A stretch of DNA of 64,000 nt from Gnetum montanum (Eukaryota > Streptophyta > Gnetopsida > Gnetales > Gnetaceae): assembly GCA_015680685.1 (NCBI GenBank), contig MNCI01004881.1:92226-156225 (forward strand). The letters are read 5' to 3'. How positions within the stretch are numbered: the stretch's first letter is position 1; every line of letters begins with the position of its first letter. The notes beneath the pieces are model-generated. The model was not told where the DNA came from, searched no databases, and worked only from the letters and a program-made list of their open reading frames with translations. Shown one piece after another: positions 59,493 to 64,000 of the stretch. Made by a program: the position numbers and the translations under genes.

Positions 59493-59662
59493 GTTCCATT
59501 TTTTGTAGTGTAGTATTTTTTCTATGTTGTGTCTTCCCACACTGCGACATCATTTCCTTTTTTGTTTTTCTAGTTAATAATCCCATACCTATCCACTGTG
59601 TAATCAATGAAGCTTGTTCTCCTTGTCACTCGAGGATGAGTTTTTATTCAGTCGTGGGGGTA

Positions 59663-60553
59663 TGATGAGACACGATTCGCATAGGCCGCGATATCACGTA
59701 CACGATATCGCGTCTTCCCTACGATATCGTGTACGCGATATCGCAGTTCGCCACCATATCTATAAATAAGATGCGGCTCTCCCTTATTTAGCATAGATAG
59801 AATAGAAGTAGCAAAGCTCTGGCAGTTTGACCACTCCAGAGATAGATTATTTTTCCCGTGCCTGCCCGTAGTGTAGTGAATGTAATTGTACTATGTCTTA
59901 TTCGAGTGTGACATACTTGGACACGCACATGACCAGAAATAAAGATCGAGATTACTACATCATTACAGCAGTCACTTTGTTATTTATTTATTTATTTATT
60001 ATTTATTACTTTCTCTCTCATCCTTAAACTCCTAGAATGCAGTATGAGTACGACTTGATTACGAGCATCTAAGGATGTGTATGGTTAGTCAAGGAATTGG
60101 CTACTCATCGCAACGCAGAACAAGTACGACTTGATTATGAACATTTAAGTGTGACTACTTGGTAGCCTAGTGGCGTACCTAGAATCTACGCTTGGTAATC
60201 CCAGTGGTAGTAGTACATGAGGTCCAAGATGTGTACGGTTGATCAAGGAATCAATTGCTTGTCATACTTAGGCTAGATTAGATTTTCTTTACCCTTTTAC
60301 TCCTAACTTAGCTTAGTTCATATTATTTTCCACTTCCTTCAAGAGTATCATTAGGTTAGAACACATCTACACCTCACTATGGACTAAACCATACGTGACA
60401 AATATAATACTAGTCCAGGTGGGAAGACAGCGAACTGCAACCTAAGGATAACTGTCTAGGTGCCACAACTAGTTCGTTTGCGGAGTTCGACCAGATCGCA
60501 CATGCTATGCTCGTTTCGTATGGTTGAGTGTAGGGGTACCTCACCACTCATCA
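59663..60553 (+). repeat. 3' LTR of element B
   Basis: 891 bp. It is preceded by GAGGATGAGTTTTTATTCAG and GTCGTGGGGGTA. GATATC motifs lie at 59688-59742, fewer than in the 5' LTR, and TATAAATA at 59761-59768 (98 bp). Confidence 0.9.
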
Positions 60554-62692
60554 ACAGGTCTTTATTTTTCACTTCTTCTTGGTGAACAAGGGCATAACTA
60601 TCCAAGATGGGTTTTTAGTTAAGATTTTGTGCTGAAATTATACTCATATTGGCCTTTTCCATCTGGATTTCTTTCTCGTTTATCTACTTGTACATGCCCA
60701 CTTGGTCACCAAAGTGATCCTTGAGCCTCTCATGTTTCTTTGCCTCATTTTTTCATGCGTTGATTTCAATGGCTGATTTTTGTTGAATGGTGCGTACCTC
60801 CTCCATAGAGAGGGTTTCATTTTCTCTTGCAAGGCAACTCATATCCTGGTTGACCCTCACTAGTTGTTCTATTAACCTGTGGATGCTCTCCTCCAATATG
60901 TTTTTTTATTTTTCTACATTGGTCAACCTCATGTTATCAGCAACAAGTTGTTTGTTTTTCTCATGCACTGCGATAAGTGCCTTCACATGTGCATACATCT
61001 ATGCTTCAGCTACAAAGGCATTCCATACTACTTTCTCCTTCTCTGTTGCCAACTATTTATTCTACTTGATCAAGCTACTGATTTGCTTTGTTTTGAATTG
61101 CTCGATCTAGTTAAGTGTAATGAATTTCTTTGGATTTCTTTGTTCAGCACTCAAGGCTACAAGGTCTTCTTATAGTTTCAAAATCTCTACTTCCACATGC
61201 TTTGCCCTGATCTTTGCCATGACTAGTTTTTCTTTGGTGGTGATGAGCTCAAACTATAATGCAGTGACATCACTGGGAATGTCAAATAGTATTGTCATGA
61301 CTTGCCCATTTTGCAATAGTTTATCAAGCACATCCTCATGATCAGTAGGAGTCATTGAGGTTTCAGCTAATAGCAAAGCATCTCTGGCTCTAGTTAGATC
61401 CACCGATGGTATAATAGGTACATTAAAGAATTCCTTAATATGATTGGTGATCACCTTTGCTACTTCCCTTATATCTTAGTGCTGCATTACCACAACCATG
61501 GCTCCTTCTCCAGTTTCTAGCACCATTTGGAACAATGTAATGTTCCTAGAGTTTTGTTGTGACCATTGTACCTCTCCTGTTGACTATAATGAAATTTGTC
61601 CACACCACTGATTGTTTTTGCAATATGCTATAGATGACTCATCGATAGTCGGTAATCTTGTGGTGATGATGATGGGGCATGTTGATGTTGCTACTCTTGT
61701 TACTCTTACTATTGGCCATTGGGCCCTACTTGCTATTGTTGTTGTTGCTCTTGTTTTTGCTCCTCACCATGGTCTTTTCTTGGTGGTGCTGATTTAAGCA
61801 ACTTAGTGTATAAAGTATTTTGGGCTCTCTTAGGAACGCCATTGGTGTATCCCAAGATTTCAACTTGCTTGCATAGCTTCCTAATAAGGCAATGAAATGG
61901 AAGTGTTGGCTTCCTTGCCTCCTTTTCTTCAAATTGCCTTTGTGTTTCCATAAAATAGAGTTGTGCAAGGTTAGCATTGTATTTGCCCATCAAGATCACA
62001 CTTCCTCTAGTGGCATAAGTGGATAGTCGATTGAGTCCTTTTGTTGGGAACAAGTGATAGGTACTAATTTGGAAGTAAATTCCTTCTTCAAAAGTTAGCT
62101 CATTATAGCCCTTATCTTCTTTTCAATAAGCCCATTTTAGCCATAGCTTTCTAGTTTTAGGATCAAATTGGGTGGACAAATGTGCTAACCATGCTCCTTC
62201 TTTAGGTATATTCAGAGCTTTTGCAATTGCCTTGATCGAGAATGACACTGAGATTCCTCCTATGTTGATAATAGTTCCCTCTTCTTTGTTGTGCCAAAAC
62301 TAATAAGTCTCTCCAAGGTACCATTCATCATTTTGTGATAATATTGACCATAGCGGTGATGCTTGGTGTTACATCCTTACTGCTTCAGGAACAAATTCCA
62401 TGAATGAGCCAAAATTCATCTCCACAATGACTATGTTTAGAAAAAATCTTTCTTGGTTGGCTTGGAGGCAGTTGTTTGACAATGTGAGGCATTGTCCTAG
62501 CACTTGTGGTTTTTTTGCCTCTTCTTGGACCAATTGTCTTGTAGTAGGAGTGTCTTGATGAATGCTGAATGATTGGGCTTCCTACTCCTTGTGTTTTGGT
62601 TCTTGTTCTCTAGTTCAACCTCTACCTTGACCTCTTGGTCATTTGCTTGCTCCTTGTGAAGCTTCTCCTTGTGCTCCTCTCTTTGGGGCCAT
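60554..62692 (-). pseudogene. Third ORF of element C, N-terminal and central part
   Basis: Starts at ATG 62692 in the context GATTGCAG-ATGGCCCC, as in B. It holds the conserved N-terminal domain (62053-61733: MFPTKGLNRLSTYATRG, NANLAQLYFMETQRQFEE, LPFHCLIRKLCKQ) and, after a Gln-rich linker, NHIKEFFNVPIIPSVDLTRA and LLQNGQVMTILFDIPSDV (61454-61254). The coiled coil follows to 60554, where element B interrupts. Stops and frame changes are frequent. The plus-strand frames in this interval are shadows. Confidence 0.75.
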
Positions 62693-63208
62693 CTGCAATC
62701 ATTAAGAATTCAGAATTGCTAAGGTATTTCCTTATATTCTTAATAGTTTCATACCTTACTCATATACTTAGTTTCATTAAGTTCTTAGTTCATGATTGTA
62801 GAGTTAGAAATTTTTTGCAAAAAGTAACCCCATAGGTGTTAATACTTTTATAACCCTTCATAGTCATCTAATTTGTTCTTATGTATGGCTCATGATTATG
62901 AGTATGGTTCCTTAAGAACATTAATTGTGTGTTTTGACATTGATATGTGTGATTATTCTTTAAAAATTTCAACTATCTCTTCATACTTACCCTTAAAGTA
63001 CCTTCTAGGCATTAGAATTTTTCAAAAAATTGGCTCAGATTTTCCTTACTAGCATGTCCCCCTCCCCTAGCAACCCACCCCCTTCCCCTGACTATGCTAA
63101 GCACTTTGTAATCAAATAGGTTCAAAAAGCACAAAAATTAGAATGAGATTGATCAAGTTATAGCTTGGGAATCCCTTGGCACAAATGAAAAATGGTGAGC
63201 GACACCAA
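62693..63208 (-). other. Leader of element C with degenerate primer site and G-rich tract
   Basis: The primer site at 63191-63208 reads TGGTGTCGCTCACCA and is heavily decayed. The next ~200 bp align with the leader just before the A and B ORFs (shared TTTGAACCTA, AGTG, TTAGC-TAGTC, AATTTTTTGAAA-type blocks). The sense strand has five G-runs within about 35 nt (63056-63091), a candidate G-quadruplex in leader RNA. There is no gag. Confidence 0.6.
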
Positions 63209-64000
63209 TGATGAGCGATGGAGTAGTCCAACACCCAACCATACGAGATACGAGTGTTCACGTGCAGCCTAGTTGAATTCTGTGGACAAGGCAATGTAAC
63301 TATGCTAGTAATTGGTTAGAGTTCGTGATCGTTGTCATCCCACGTGAGCTAGTAAAATTGATGCATATGGTTTAACTCACAGTGAGGTCTATGACATTGA
63401 TGTTGTATGGGCCATATTGCTCCTAGTAAACATAAAGTAAGTGGAATGGTTTCTAAATCTAAGTGATAATAAATAGATCTAATCTAGCCTATGCGATCAG
63501 CATCCAGTTCTAACCTTTCGTTCACACCTTGGACTTTGTGCAACTACTACTGGGATTACTAAGTACCTCACTATTGGGCATACCAAGTGATAATACTACT
63601 AGATTACCAAGCAACTACACTTAAGTGTTCAAGATTAGTCATACTCATTCCACTTAACAATAGTCATGATAAAATGCATAGAAAGTAAATCAATAACTAG
63701 AGAAAATAGTAAACATTAAGCTAAGTCAAAGTAGGAAAATTATTCTAAGTGTGAACAGTAAAAACTAAGTGATGTTACAATGATGCAAAGTAATCTCAAT
63801 CTTTATTCCCATGCATGAAACGTGTCCAAGTACATTCCACTAGAATAAAGACTTTGTTCAATTACTAAACATCACATTGTAGGCATACACTCTTAAGTGC
63901 TAGGTGCTAAAATCAAAAAAACAAGTTGATGAAAATTTGTTAAGTGTGAAATGAAACTATATATGGACAATGTGCCTTAAGTGTTGTATTTATAGGTTTG
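63209..64000 (-). repeat. 5' LTR of element C (incomplete at window edge)
   Basis: Matches the C 3' LTR from its TCATCA end at 63209 to the window edge, reaching the TATAAATA region at about 63988-63995. The U3 start lies outside the window. Confidence 0.85.

Larger units (their letters stand above)
51982..60553 (+). mobile_element. Element B: gag plus third ORF, no pol
   Basis: 8572 bp, with LTRs 51982-52898 and 59663-60553, primer site 52900-52917, gag 53031-54783, a 1.9-kb spacer with an internal promoter motif, and the third ORF 56717-59492. Target duplication is ATAGG (51977-51981) against ACAGG (60554-60558), four of five matching; it interrupts the third ORF of element C. The T-rich tract that follows integrase in F here follows gag directly, so pol was lost in B's ancestry. 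It would have needed pol from a partner. Confidence 0.9.
50472..64000 (-). mobile_element. Element C: pol-less element with third ORF, split by element B
   Basis: Minus-strand element whose 5' LTR runs off the right edge (63209-64000). Then come a degenerate primer site (63191-63208), a 500-bp leader, the third ORF (62692-60554 and, beyond B, 51981-51580), a short tail and the 3' LTR (51379 to about 50472). It has no gag. The far end lies outside the window, so its target duplication cannot be read. It is more diverged from A and B than they are from each other. Confidence 0.85.

Noticed and set aside
60787-61341. Plus-strand ORFs of 73-107 residues, hydrophobic and membrane-like
   Set aside because: They are antisense shadows of the coiled-coil region of element C's third ORF; Lys/Glu-rich codons read backwards give Phe, Leu and Ser.

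Overview
This is nuclear DNA from a large, repeat-rich plant genome. It is AT-rich and carries GT-AG introns and two runs of N (24329-24400 and 53934-54004). One host gene sits inside layers of decayed LTR retrotransposons. A gymnosperm is plausible, given the many old, degenerate Ty3/gypsy copies, but nothing here proves the species.

The only gene that looks functional is at 46509-49759 on the + strand. It has seven exons coding for 706 residues and encodes an oligopeptide-transporter-family (OPT) yellow stripe-like metal transporter of the YSL4/YSL6 type. It stands in about 6 kb of mostly non-element sequence between two retrotransposons.

Layout. 1-3990: a retroelement LTR at the window edge, truncated LTR pieces, and a block of about 3.4 kb that recurs at 9799-13284. 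3991-9798: non-coding sequence and a minus-strand Ty3/gypsy remnant (called H here) with an in-frame loss of most of pol. 13285-22716: minus-strand Athila-like Ty3/gypsy element D with recognisable gag, protease, RT, RNase H and integrase. 22717-26290: a Ty1/copia remnant (I) with a repeat-rich LTR. 26305-30060: the 3' part of a minus-strand Athila-like element (E). 30066-44173: plus-strand Athila-like element F with a perfect 5-bp target duplication; its 3' LTR is split by element A (37592-43607). 44174-50471: the transporter gene and its flanks. 50472-64000: minus-strand element C, split by plus-strand element B (51982-60553).

The most unusual content is the A/B/C family. These elements share the LTR termini (TGATG...CATCA), an Asp-tRNA-type primer site and the post-pol region with the Athila-like elements D and F, but no pol is visible in any of them. 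All three carry a long third ORF of about 920 codons in the env position: an N-terminal conserved domain, a Pro/Gln-rich linker and a long coiled coil. Its ATG follows directly on a 3' splice-site consensus. In A and B the ORF is preceded by an internal promoter-like copy of the LTR U3 (GATATC palindromes plus TATAAATA). The LTRs have very short U3 regions (69-136 bp to the TATA box) built mostly from palindromic motifs, and one LTR subgroup carries a different palindromic module on the same backbone. Every retroelement ORF here is broken by stops or frameshifts, so these are fossils, but the shared design is consistent and worth checking.
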